A stretch of 64,000 nt of DNA from Climacium dendroides (taxonomy: Eukaryota > Streptophyta > Bryopsida > Hypnales > Climaciaceae): assembly GCA_950106755.1 (NCBI GenBank), contig CATNNA010000010.1:930001-994000 (forward strand), in the 5' to 3' direction. This document shows positions 47,715 through 60,771 of the stretch, piece by piece. The translations under genes and the position numbers were made by a program. The notes below the pieces were generated by a model that saw only the letters and a program-made list of their open reading frames with translations, was not told the DNA's origin and did not search any database. Every line of letters starts with the position of its first letter. The stretch's first letter is position 1.

Positions 47715-50637
47715 GTGGGGAAGCAATAGGGTTCTCTTAAACTTCATTTTTCCATGAATCCTAATTATTTCGAAGATTTGCAACTTATGTGTTATGTTTT
47801 CGGACAGGCTTCCACGTCAAAACGATATAATTTATTGGTTTGGTTTCTATTAAATACAGCATGATTTTTAGAGTCTCCTTTTTTTAAAACCCATTTCACT
47901 TACAAAAGTGTGGGGAAGCAATAGGGTTCTCTTAAACTTCATTTTTCCATGAATCCTAATTATTTCGAAGATTTGCAACTTATGTGTTATGTTTTCGGAC
48001 AGGCTTCCACGTCAAAACGATATAATTTATTGGTTTGGTTTTTATTAAATACAGCATGATTTTTAGAGTCTCCTTTTTTTAAAACCCATTTCACTTACAA
48101 AAGTGTGGGGAAGCAATAGGGTTCTCTTAAACTTCATTTTTCCATGAATCCTAATTATTTCGAAGATTTGCAACTTATGTGTTATGTTTTCGGACAGGCT
48201 TCCACGTCAAAACGATATAATTTATTGGTTTGGTTTCTATTAAATACAGCATGATATTTAGAGTCTCCTTTTTTTAAAACCCATTTCACTTACAAAAGTG
48301 TGGGGAAGCAATAGGGTTCTCTTAAACTTCATTTTTCCATGAATCCTAATTATTTCGAAGATTTGCAACTTATGTGTTATGTTTTCGGACAGGCTTCCAC
48401 GTCAAAACGATATAATTTATGGGTTTCGTTTCTATTAAATACAGCATGATTTTTTGAGTCTCCTTTTTTTAAAACTCATTTCACTTACAAAAGTGTGGGG
48501 AAGCAATAGGGTTCTCTTAAACTTCATTTTTCCATGAATCTTAATTATTTCGAAGATTTACAACTTATGTGTTATGTTTTAGGACATGATTCCACGTCAA
48601 AACGATATAATTTATCGGTTTGGTTTCTATTAAATACAGCATGATTTTTAGAGTCTCCTTTTTTTAAAACCCATTTCACTTACAAAAGTGTGGGGAAGCA
48701 ATAGGGTTCTCTTAAACTTCATTTTTCCATGAATCCTAATTATTTCGGAGATTTGCAACTTATGTGTTATGTTTTCGGACAGGCTTCCACGTCAAAACGA
48801 TATAATTTATCGGTTTGGTTTCTATTAAATACAGCATGATTTTTAGAGTCTCCTTTTTTTAAAACCCATTTCACTTACAAAAGTGTGGGGAAGCAATAGG
48901 GTTCTCTTAAACTTCATTTTTCCATGAATCCTAATTATTTCGAAGATTTGCAACTTATGTGTTATGTTTTCGGACAGGCTTCCACGTCAAAACGATATAA
49001 TTTATGGGTTTCGTTTCTATTAAATACAGCATGATTTTTACAATCTCTTTTTATTAAATCCATTTCAATTGAAAATGTGTGGGGAAGCAATAGGGTTCTC
49101 TTAAACTTCATTTTTCCATGAATCCTAATTATTTCGAAGATTTGCAACTTATGTGTTATGTTTTCGGACAGGCTTCCACGTCAAAACGATATAATTTATG
49201 GGTTTGGTTTCTATTAAATACAGCATGATTTTTAGAGTCTCCTTTTTTTAAAACCCATTTCACTTACAAAAGTGTGGGGAAGCAATAGGGTTCTCTTAAA
49301 CTTCATTTTTCCATGAATCCTAATTATTTCGAAGATTTGCAACTTATGTGTTATGTTTTCGGACAGGCTTTCACGTCAAAACGATATAATTTATGGGTTT
49401 CGTTTCTATTAAATACAGCATGATTTTTTGAGTCTCCTTTTTTTAAAACTCATTTCACTTACAAAAGTGTGGGGAAGCAATAGGGTTCTCTTAAACTTCA
49501 TTTTTCCATGAATCTTAATTATTTCGAAGATTTGCAACTTATGTGTTATGTTTTTGGACATGATTCCACGTCAAAACGATATAATTTATCGGTTTGGTTT
49601 CTATTAAATACAGCATGATTTTTAGAGTCTCCTTTTTTTAAAACCCATTTCACTTACAAAAGTGTGGGGAAGCAATAGGGTTCTCTTAAACTTCATTTTT
49701 CCATGAATCCTAATTATTTCGAAGATTTGCAACTTATGTGTTATGTTTTCGGACAGGCTTTCACGTCAAAATGATATAATTTATGGGTTTCGTTTCTATT
49801 AAATACAGCATGATTTTTTGAGTCTCCTTTTTTTAAAACTCATTTCACTTACAAAAGTGTGGGGAAGCAATAGGGTTCTCTTAAACTTCATTCCTCCATG
49901 AATCCTAATTATTTCGAAGATTTGCAACATATGTGTTATGTTTTCGGACATGATTCCACGTCAAAACGATATAATTTATTGGTTTGGTTTCTATTAAATA
50001 CAGCATGATTTTTACAATCTCTTTTTATTAAATCCATTTCAATTGAAAATGTGTGGGGAAGCAATAGGGTTCTCTTAAACTTCATTTTTCCATGAATCCT
50101 AATTATTTCGAAGATTTGCAACTTATGTGTTATGTTTTCGGACAGGCTTCCACGTCAAAACGATATAATTTATGGGTTTGGTTTCTATTAAATACAGCAT
50201 GATTTTTAGAGTCTCCTTTTTTTAAAACCCATTTCACTTACAAAAGTGTGGGGAAGCAATAGGGTTCTCTTAAACTTCATTTTTCCATGAATCCTAATTA
50301 TTTCGAAGATTTGCAACTTATGTGTTATGTTTTCGGACAGGCTTTCACGTCAAAACGATATAATTTATGGGTTTCGTTTCTATTAAATACAGCATGATTT
50401 TTTGAGTCTCCTTTTTTTAAAACTCATTTCACTTACAAAAGTGTGGGGAAGCAATAGGGTTCTCTTAAACTTCATTTTTCCATGAATCTTAATTATTTCG
50501 AAGATTTGCAACTTATGTGTTATGTTTTCGGACAGGCTTCCACGTCAAAACGATATAATTTATTGGTTTGGTTTCTATTAAATACAGCATGATTTTTAGA
50601 GTCTCCTTTTTTTAAAACCCATTTCACTTACAAAAGT
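47715..50637 (+). repeat. 15-mer HOR (2923 bp), copy 1
   Basis: Fifteen monomers include S2 units at 48885 and 49859, where short monomers resume after the homogeneous domain. Rare marks shared with copy 2 at the same offset are ggtttttatt (near 48036), gatatttag, tgttttagga (48575), cggag, and the gcaacata monomer at 49859. Confidence 0.92.
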
Positions 50638-53560
50638 GTGGGGAAGCAATAGGGTTCTCTTAAACTTCATTTTTCCATGAATCCTAATTATTTCGAAGAT
50701 TTGCAACTTATGTGTTATGTTTTCGGACAGGCTTCCACGTCAAAACGATATAATTTATTGGTTTGGTTTCTATTAAATACAGCATGATTTTTAGAGTCTC
50801 CTTTTTTTAAAACCCATTTCACTTACAAAAGTGTGGGGAAGCAATAGGGTTCTCTTAAACTTCATTTTTCCATGAATCCTAATTATTTCGAAGATTTGCA
50901 ACTTATGTGTTATGTTTTCGGACAGGCTTCCACGTCAAAACGATATAATTTATTGGTTTGGTTTTTATTAAATACAGCATGATTTTTAGAGTCTCCTTTT
51001 TTTAAAACCCATTTCACTTACAAAAGTGTGGGGAAGCAATAGGGTTCTCTTAAACTTCATTTTTCCATGAATCCTAATTATTTCGAAGATTTGCAACTTA
51101 TGTGTTATGTTTTCGGACAGGCTTCCACGTCAAAACGATATAATTTATTGGTTTGGTTTCTATTAAATACAGCATGATATTTAGAGTCTCCTTTTTTTAA
51201 AACCCATTTCACTTACAAAAGTGTGGGGAAGCAATAGGGTTCTCTTAAACTTCATTTTTCCATGAATCCTAATTATTTCGAAGATTTGCAACTTATGTGT
51301 TATGTTTTCGGACAGGCTTCCACGTCAAAACGATATAATTTATGGGTTTCGTTTCTATTAAATACAGCATGATTTTTTGAGTCTCCTTTTTTTAAAACTC
51401 ATTTCACTTACAAAAGTGTGGGGAAGCAATAGGGTTCTCTTAAACTTCATTTTTCCATGAATCTTAATTATTTCGAAGATTTACAACTTATGTGTTATGT
51501 TTTAGGACATGATTCCACGTCAAAACGATATAATTTATCGGTTTGGTTTCTATTAAATACAGCATGATTTTTAGAGTCTCCTTTTTTTAAAACCCATTTC
51601 ACTTACAAAAGTGTGGGGAAGCAATAGGGTTCTCTTAAACTTCATTTTTCCATGAATCCTAATTATTTCGGAGATTTGCAACTTATGTGTTATGTTTTCG
51701 GACAGGCTTCCACGTCAAAACGATATAATTTATGGGTTTGGTTTCTATTAAATACAGCATGATTTTTAGAGTCTCCTTTTTTTAAAACCCATTTCACTTA
51801 CAAAAGTGTGGGGAAGCAATAGGGTTCTCTTAAACTTCATTTTTCCATGAATCCTAATTATTTCGAAGATTTGCAACTTATGTGTTATGTTTTCGGACAG
51901 GCTTCCACGTCAAAACGATATAATTTATGGGTTTCGTTTCTATTAAATACAGCATGATTTTTACAATCTCTTTTTATTAAATCCATTTCAATTGAAAATG
52001 TGTGGGGAAGCAATAGGGTTCTCTTAAACTTCATTTTTCCATGAATCCTAATTATTTCGAAGATTTGCAACTTATGTGTTATGTTTTCGGACAGGCTTCC
52101 ACGTCAAAACGATATAATTTATGGGTTTGGTTTCTATTAAATACAGCATGATTTTTAGAGTCTCCTTTTTTTAAAACCCATTTCACTTACAAAAGTGTGG
52201 GGAAGCAATAGGGTTCTCTTAAACTTCATTTTTCCATGAATCCTAATTATTTCGAAGATTTGCAACTTATGTGTTATGTTTTCGGACAGGCTTTCACGTC
52301 AAAACGATATAATTTATGGGTTTCGTTTCTATTAAATACAGCATGATTTTTTGAGTCTCCTTTTTTTAAAACTCATTTCACTTACAAAAGTGTGGGGAAG
52401 CAATAGGGTTCTCTTAAACTTCATTTTTCCATGAATCTTAATTATTTCGAAGATTTGCAACTTATGTGTTATGTTTTTGGACATGATTCCACGTCAAAAC
52501 GATATAATTTATCGGTTTGGTTTCTATTAAATACAGCATGATTTTTAGAGTCTCCTTTTTTTAAAACCCATTTCACTTACAAAAGTGTGGGGAAGCAATA
52601 GGGTTCTCTTAAACTTCATTTTTCCATGAATCCTAATTATTTCGAAGATTTGCAACTTATGTGTTATGTTTTCGGACAGGCTTTCACGTCAAAATGATAT
52701 AATTTATGGGTTTCGTTTCTATTAAATACAGCATGATTTTTTGAGTCTCCTTTTTTTAAAACTCATTTCACTTACAAAAGTGTGGGGAAGCAATAGGGTT
52801 CTCTTAAACTTCATTCCTCCATGAATCCTAATTATTTCGAAGATTTGCAACATATGTGTTATGTTTTCGGACATGATTCCACGTCAAAACGATATAATTT
52901 ATTGGTTTGGTTTCTATTAAATACAGCATGATTTTTACAATCTCTTTTTATTAAATCCATTTCAATTGAAAATGTGTGGGGAAGCAATAGGGTTCTCTTA
53001 AACTTCATTTTTCCATGAATCCTAATTATTTCGAAGATTTGCAACTTATGTGTTATGTTTTCGGACAGGCTTCCACGTCAAAACGATATAATTTATGGGT
53101 TTGGTTTCTATTAAATACAGCATGATTTTTAGAGTCTCCTTTTTTTAAAACCCATTTCACTTACAAAAGTGTGGGGAAGCAATAGGGTTCTCTTAAACTT
53201 CATTTTTCCATGAATCCTAATTATTTCGAAGATTTGCAACTTATGTGTTATGTTTTCGGACAGGCTTTCACGTCAAAACGATATAATTTATGGGTTTCGT
53301 TTCTATTAAATACAGCATGATTTTTTGAGTCTCCTTTTTTTAAAACTCATTTCACTTACAAAAGTGTGGGGAAGCAATAGGGTTCTCTTAAACTTCATTT
53401 TTCCATGAATCTTAATTATTTCGAAGATTTGCAACTTATGTGTTATGTTTTCGGACAGGCTTCCACGTCAAAACGATATAATTCATCGGTTTGGTTTCTA
53501 TTAAATACAGCATGATTTTTAGAGTCTCCTTTTTTTAGAACCCATTTCACTTACAAAAGT
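50638..53560 (+). repeat. 15-mer HOR (2923 bp), copy 2
   Basis: This is a tandem copy with S2 units at 51808 and 52782 and tgttttagga at 51498. One difference is gggtttgg near 51733 where copy 1 has cggtttgg. The final monomer (53366) has ttcatcgg where copy 1 has tttattgg. Its last five monomers are also the start of the next 9-mer HOR. Confidence 0.92.
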
Positions 53561-54340
53561 GTGGGGAAGCAATAGGGTTCTCTTAAACTTCATTTTTCCA
53601 TGAATCCTAATTATTTCGAAGATTTGCAACTTATGTGTTATGTTTTCGGACATGATTCCACGTCAAAACGATATAATTTATCGGTTTGGTTTCTATTAAA
53701 TACAGCATGATTTTTAGAGTCTCCTTTTTTTAAAACCCATTTCACTTACAAAAGTGTGGGGAAGCAATAGGGTTCTCTTAAACTTCATTTTTCCATGAAT
53801 CCTAATTATTTCGAAGATTTGCAACTTATGTGTTATGTTTTCGGACAGGCTTCCACGTCAAAACGATATAATTTATGGGTTTCGTTTCTATTTAATACAG
53901 CATGATTTTTAGAGTCTCCTTTTTTTAAAACCCATTTCACTTACAAAAGTGTGGGGAAGCAATAGGGTTCTCTTAAACTTCATTTTTCCATGAATCCTAA
54001 TTATTTCGGAGATTTGCAACTTATGTGTTATGTTTTCGGACAGGCTTCCACGTCAAAACGATATAATTTATCGGTTTGGTTTCTATTAAATACAGCATGA
54101 TTTTTAGAGTCTCCTTTTTTTAAAACCCATTTCACTTACAAAAGTGTGGGGAAGCAATAGGGTTCTCCTAAACTTCATTTTTGCATGAATCCTAATTATT
54201 TCGAAGATTTGCAACTTATGTGTTATGTTCTCGGACAGGCTTCCACGTCAAAACGATATAATTTATGGGTTTCGTTTCTATTAAATACAGCATGATTTTT
54301 AGAGTCTCCTTTTTTTAAAACCCATTTCACTTACAAAAGT
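52587..54340 (+). repeat. 9-mer HOR (1754 bp), copy 1
   Basis: Nine monomers, one S2 (52782). Marks recurring 1754 bp downstream are ttcatcgg (near 53481), ttttttagaaccc (near 53533), gttctcctaaac with tttgcatg (near 54163) and gttctcgg (near 54227). A private tctatttaat occurs near 53887. Confidence 0.92.
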
Positions 54341-56094
54341 GTGGGGAAGCAATAGGGTTCTCTTAAACTTCATTTTTCCATGAATCCTAATTATTTCGAA
54401 GATTTGCAACTTATGTGTTATGTTTTCGGACAGGCTTTCACGTCAAAATGATATAATTTATGGGTTTCGTTTCTATTAAATACAGCATGATTTTTTGAGT
54501 CTCCTTTTTTTAAAACTCATTTCACTTACAAAAGTGTGGGGAAGCAATAGGGTTCTCTTAAACTTCATTCCTCCATGAATCCTAATTATTTCGAAGATTT
54601 GCAACATATGTGTTATGTTTTCGGACATGATTCCACGTCAAAACGATATAATTTATTGGTTTGGTTTCTATTAAATACAGCATGATTTTTACAATCTCTT
54701 TTTATTAAATCCATTTCAATTGAAAATGTGTGGGGAAGCAATAGGGTTCTCTTAAACTTCATTTTTCCATGAATCCTAATTATTTCGAAGATTTGCAACT
54801 TATGTGTTATGTTTTCGGACAGGCTTCCACGTCAAAACGATATAATTTATGGGTTTGGTTTCTATTAAATACAGCATGATTTTTAGAGTCTCCTTTTTTT
54901 AAAACCCATTTCACTTACAAAAGTGTGGGGAAGCAATAGGGTTCTCTTAAACTTCATTTTTCCATGAATCCTAATTATTTCGAAGATTTGCAACTTATGT
55001 GTTATGTTTTCGGACAGGCTTTCACGTCAAAACGATATAATTTATGGGTTTCGTTTCTATTAAATACAGCATGATTTTTTGAGTCTCCTTTTTTTAAAAC
55101 TCATTTCACTTACAAAAGTGTGGGGAAGCAATAGGGTTCTCTTAAACTTCATTTTTCCATGAATCTTAATTATTTCGAAGATTTGCAACTTATGTGTTAT
55201 GTTTTCGGACAGGCTTCCACGTCAAAACGATATAATTCATCGGTTTGGTTTCTATTAAATACAGCATGATTTTTAGAGTCTCCTTTTTTTAGAACCCATT
55301 TCACTTACAAAAGTGTGGGGAAGCAATAGGGTTCTCTTAAACTTCATTTTTCCATGAATCCTAATTATTTCGAAGATTTGCAACTTATGTGTTATGTTTT
55401 CGGACATGATTCCACGTCAAAACGATATAATTTATCGGTTTGGTTTCTATTAAATACAGCATGATTTTTAGAGTCTCCTTTTTTTAAAACCCATTTCACT
55501 TACAAAAGTGTGGGGAAGCAATAGGGTTCTCTTAAACTTCATTTTTCCATGAATCCTAATTATTTCGAAGATTTGCAACTTATGTGTTATGTTTTCGGAC
55601 AGGCTTCCACGTCAAAACGATATAATTTATGGGTTTCGTTTCTATTAAATACAGCATGATTTTTAGAGTCTCCTTTTTTTAAAACCCATTTCACTTACAA
55701 AAGTGTGGGGAAGCAATAGGGTTCTCTTAAACTTCATTTTTCCATGAATCCTAATTATTTCGGAGATTTGCAACTTATGTGTTATGTTTTCGGACAGGCT
55801 TCCACGTCAAAACGATATAATTTATCGGTTTGGTTTCTATTAAATACAGCATGATTTTTAGAGTCTCCTTTTTTTAAAACCCATTTCACTTACAAAAGTG
55901 TGGGGAAGCAATAGGGTTCTCCTAAACTTCATTTTTGCATGAATCCTAATTATTTCGAAGATTTGCAACTTATGTGTTATGTTCTCGGACAGGCTTCCAC
56001 GTCAAAACGATATAATTTATGGGTTTCGTTTCTATTAAATACAGCATGATTTTTAGAGTCTCCTTTTTTTAAAACCCATTTCACTTACAAAAGT
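54341..56094 (+). repeat. 9-mer HOR (1754 bp), copy 2
   Basis: This is a tandem copy with its S2 unit at 54536. Similarity to a third copy lasts only part of the next monomer (56095, aaaatgata form) and fails at 56290. Confidence 0.92.
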
Positions 56095-56289
56095 GTGGGG
56101 AAGCAATAGGGTTCTCTTAAACTTCATTTTTCCATGAATCCTAATTATTTCGAAGATTTGCAACTTATGTGTTATGTTTTCGGACAGGCTTCCACGTCAA
56201 AATGATATAATTTATGGGTTTCGTTTCTATTAAATACAGCATGATTTTTTGAGTCTCCTTTTTTTAAAACTCATTTCACTTACAAAAGT

Positions 56290-57458
56290 GTGGGGAAGCA
56301 ATAGGGTTCTCTTAAACTTCATTTTTCCATGAATCTTAATTATTTCGAAGATTTGCAACTTATGTGTTATGTTTTTGGACATGATTCCACGTCAAAACGA
56401 TATAATTTATCGGTTTGGTTTCTATTAAATACAGCATGATTTTTAGAGTCTCCTTTTTTTAAAACCCATTTCACTTACAAAAGTGTGGGGAAGCAATAGG
56501 GTTCTCTTAAACTTCATTTTTCCATGAATCCTAATTATTTCGAAGATTTGCAACTTATGTGTTATGTTTTCGGACAGGCTTCCACGTCAAAACGATATAA
56601 TTTATGGGTTTCGTTTCTATTAAATACAGCATGATTTTTAGAGTCTCCTTTTTTTAAAACCCATTTCACTTACAAAAGTGTGGGGAAGCAATAGGGTTCT
56701 CTTAAACTTCATTTTTCCATGAATCCTAATTATTTCGGAGATTTGCAACTTATGTGTTATGTTTTCGGACAGGCTTCCACGTCAAAACGATATAATTTAT
56801 CGGTTTGGTTTCTATTAAATACAGCATGATTTTTAGAGTCTCCTTTTTTTAAAACCCATTTCACTTACAAAAGTGTGGGGAAGCAATAGGGTTCTCTTAA
56901 ACTTCATTTTTCCATGAATCCTAATTATTTCGAAGATTTGCAACTTATGTGTTATGTTTTCGGACAGGCTTCCACGTCAAAACGATATAATTTATGGGTT
57001 TCGTTTCTATTAAATACAGCATGATTTTTACAATCTCTTTTTATTAAATCCATTTCAATTGAAAATGTGTGGGGAAGCAATAGGGTTCTCTTAAACTTCA
57101 TTTTTCCATGAATCCTAATTATTTCGAAGATTTGCAACTTATGTGTTATGTTTTCGGACAGGCTTCCACGTCAAAACGATATAATTTATGGGTTTGGTTT
57201 CTATTAAATACAGCATGATTTTTAGAGTCTCCTTTTTTTAAAACCCATTTCACTTACAAAAGTGTGGGGAAGCAATAGGGTTCTCTTAAACTTCATTTTT
57301 CCATGAATCCTAATTATTTCGAAGATTTGCAACTTATGTGTTATGTTTTCGGACAGGCTTCCACGTCAAAACGATATAATTTATGGGTTTGGTTTCTATT
57401 AAATACAGCATGATTTTTAGAGTCTCCTTTTTTTAAAACCCATTTCACTTACAAAAGT
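56290..57458 (+). repeat. 6-mer HOR (1169 bp), copy 1
   Basis: Six monomers with an S2 unit at 56875. The cggag mark recurs 1169 bp downstream. It has the same length as the 6-mer at 3507-5844 but a different monomer composition (S2 rather than S1), so the two are unrelated duplications. Confidence 0.91.
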
Positions 57459-58627
57459 GTGGGGAAGCAATAGGGTTCTCTTAAACTTCATTTTTCCATG
57501 AATCCTAATTATTTCGAAGATTTGCAACTTATGTGTTATGTTTTTGGACATGATTCCACGTCAAAACGATATAATTTATCGGTTTGGTTTCTATTAAATA
57601 CAGCATGATTTTTAGAGTCTCCTTTTTTTAAAACCCATTTCACTTACAAAAGTGTGGGGAAGCAATAGGGTTCTCTTAAACTTCATTTTTCCATGAATCC
57701 TAATTATTTCGAAGATTTGCAACTTATGTGTTATGTTTTCGGACAGGCTTCCACGTCAAAACGATATAATTTATGGGTTTCGTTTCTATTAAATACAGCA
57801 TGATTTTTAGAGTCTCCTTTTTTTAAAACCCATTTCACTTACAAAAGTGTGGGGAAGCAATAGGGTTCTCTTAAACTTCATTTTTCCATGAATCCTAATT
57901 ATTTCGGAGATTTGCAACTTATGTGTTATGTTTTCGGACAGGCTTCCACGTCAAAACGATATAATTTATCGGTTTGGTTTCTATTAAATACAGCATGATT
58001 TTTAGAGTCTCCTTTTTTTAAAACCCATTTCACTTACAAAAGTGTGGGGAAGCAATAGGGTTCTCTTAAACTTCATTTTTCCATGAATCCTAATTATTTC
58101 GAAGATTTGCAACTTATGTGTTATGTTTTCGGACAGGCTTCCACGTCAAAACGATATAATTTATGGGTTTCGTTTCTATTAAATACAGCATGATTTTTAC
58201 AATCTCTTTTTATTAAATCCATTTCAATTGAAAATGTGTGGGGAAGCAATAGGGTTCTCTTAAACTTCATTTTTCCATGAATCCTAATTATTTCGAAGAT
58301 TTGCAACTTATGTGTTATGTTTTCGGACAGGCTTCCACGTCAAAACGATATAATTTATGGGTTTGGTTTCTATTAAATACAGCATGATTTTTAGAGTCTC
58401 CTTTTTTTAAAACCCATTTCACTTACAAAAGTGTGGGGAAGCAATAGGGTTCTCTTAAACTTCATTTTTCCATGAATCCTAATTATTTCGAAGATTTGCA
58501 ACTTATGTGTTATGTTTTCGGACAGGCTTCCACGTCAAAACGATATAATTTATGGGTTTGGTTTCTATTAAATACAGCATGATTTTTAGAGTCTCCTTTT
58601 TTTAAAACCCATTTCACTTACAAAAGT
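57459..58627 (+). repeat. 6-mer HOR (1169 bp), copy 2
   Basis: This is a tandem copy with its S2 unit at 58044. The first monomer has aatcct where copy 1 has aatctt. The match ends in the next monomer near 58705. Confidence 0.91.
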
Positions 58628-59601
58628 GTGGGGAAGCAATAGGGTTCTCTTAAACTTCATTTTTCCATGAATCCTAATTATTTCGAAGATTTGCAACTTA
58701 TGTGTTATGTTTTCGGACAGGCTTTCACGTCAAAACGATATAATTTATGGGTTTCGTTTCTATTAAATACAGCATGATTTTTTGAGTCTCCTTTTTTTAA
58801 AACTCATTTCACTTACAAAAGTGTGGGGAAGCAATAGGGTTCTCTTAAACTTCATTTTTCCATGAATCTTAATTATTTCGAAGATTTGCAACTTATGTGT
58901 TATGTTTTTGGACATGATTCCACGTCAAAACGATATAATTTATCGGTTTGGTTTCTATTAAATACAGCATGATTTTTAGAGTCTCCTTTTTTTAAAACCC
59001 ATTTCACTTACAAAAGTGTGGGGAAGCAATAGGGTTCTCTTAAACTTCATTTTTCCATGAATCCTAATTATTTCGAAGATTTGCAACTTATGTGTTATGT
59101 TTTCGGACAGGCTTTCACGTCAAAATGATATAATTTATGGGTTTCGTTTCTATTAAATACAGCATGATTTTTTGAGTCTCCTTTTTTTAAAACTCATTTC
59201 ACTTACAAAAGTGTGGGGAAGCAATAGGGTTCTCTTAAACTTCATTCCTCCATGAATCCTAATTATTTCGAAGATTTGCAACATATGTGTTATGTTTTCG
59301 GACATGATTCCACGTCAAAACGATATAATTTATTGGTTTGGTTTCTATTAAATACAGCATGATTTTTACAATCTCTTTTTATTAAATCCATTTCAATTGA
59401 AAATGTGTGGGGAAGCAATAGGGTTCTCTTAAACTTCATTTTTCCATGAATCCTAATTATTTCGAAGATTTGCAACTTATGTGTTATGTTTTCGGACAGG
59501 CTTCCACGTCAAAACGATATAATTTATGGGTTTGGTTTCTATTAAATACAGCATGATTTTTAGAGTCTCCTTTTTTTAAAACCCATTTCACTTACAAAAG
59601 T
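58628..59601 (+). repeat. Dispersed copy of a 5-monomer segment of the 15-mer
   Basis: Monomers at 58628, 58823, 59018, 59213 (S2, gcaacata) and 59407 match 49274-50247 at an offset of 9354 bp, and also 52197-53170. Three other HORs lie between. The S2 monomer also opens the next 8-mer HOR. Confidence 0.87.
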
Positions 59602-60771
59602 GTGGGGAAGCAATAGGGTTCTCTTAAACTTCATTTTTCCATGAATCCTAATTATTTCGAAGATTTGCAACTTATGTGTTATGTTTTCGGACAGGCTTTC
59701 ACGTCAAAACGATATAATTTATCGGTTTGGTTTCTATTAAATACAGCATGATTTTTTGAGTCTCCTTTTTTTAAAACTCATTTCACTTACAAAAGTGTGG
59801 GGAAGCAATAGGGTTCTCTTAAACTTCATTTTTCCATGAATCTTAATTATTTCGAAGATTTGCAACTTATGTGTTATGTTTTTGGACATGATTCCACGTC
59901 AAAACGATATAATTTATCGGTTTGGTTTCTATTAAATACAGCATGATTTTTAGAGTCTCCTTTTTTTAAAACCCATTTCACTTACAAAAGTGTGGGGAAG
60001 CAATAGGGTTCTCTTAAACTTCATTTTTCCATGAATCCTAATTATTTCGAAGATTTGCAACTTATGTGTTATGTTTTCGGACAGGCTTCCACGTCAAAAC
60101 GATATAATTTATGGGTTTCGTTTCTATTAAATACAGCATGATTTTTTGAGTCTCCTTTTTTTAAAACTCATTTCACTTACAAAAGTGTGGGGAAGCAATA
60201 GGGTTCTCTTAAACTTCATTCATCCATGAATCCTAATTATTTCGAAGATTTGCAACTTATGTGTTATGTTTTCGGACAGGCTTCCACGTCAAAACGATAT
60301 AATTTATGGGTTTCGTTTCTATTAAATACAGCATGATTTTTAGAGTCTCCTTTTTTTAAAACCCATTTCACTTACAAAAGTGTGGGGAAGCAATAGGGTT
60401 CTCCTAAACTTCATTTTTGCATGAATCCTAATTATTTCGAAGATTTGCAACTTATGTGTTATGTTTTCGGACAGGCTTCCACGTCAAAACGATATAATTT
60501 ATGGGTTTCGTTTCTATTAAATACAGCATGATTTTTTGAGTCTCCTTTTTTTAAAACTCATTTCACTTACAAAAGTGTGGGGAAGCAATAGGGTTCTCTT
60601 AAACTTCATTCATCCATGAATCCTAATTATTTCGAAGATTTGCAACTTATGTGTTATGTTTTCGGACAGGCTTCCACGTCAAAACGATATAATTTATGGG
60701 TTTCGTTTCTATTAAATACAGCATGATTTTTAGAGTCTCCTTTTTTTAAAACCCATTTCACTTACAAAAGT
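59213..60771 (+). repeat. 8-mer HOR (1559 bp), copy 1
   Basis: Eight monomers with an S2 unit at 59213. It contains two cattcatcc monomers (60187, 60577) flanking a gttctcctaaac/tttgcatg monomer (60382), a symmetric arrangement that recurs 1559 bp downstream. Confidence 0.91.

Larger units (their letters stand above)
35430..48884 (+). repeat. Homogeneous domain: 69 consecutive 195-bp monomers
   Basis: The phase of the repeat is constant for 13455 bp (69 x 195), with no short monomer and no net indel. Elsewhere about one monomer in four is short. Monomers here are mixtures of a small set of forms: plain ttggtttgg, gggtttcg, the ttttttgag/aaaactc form, and the aatctt/tttttgg/acatg form. Atagcg starts are absent and caaag is rare (one seen, at 39135). 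This suggests a distinct, recently homogenised block. Confidence 0.93.

Noticed and set aside
3507..58627. The 1169-bp 6-mers at 3507-5844 and 56290-58627 as one HOR family
   Set aside because: They share only length. The left one contains S1 and atagcg/caaag units, the right one S2 and gggtttcg/cggag units in another order.
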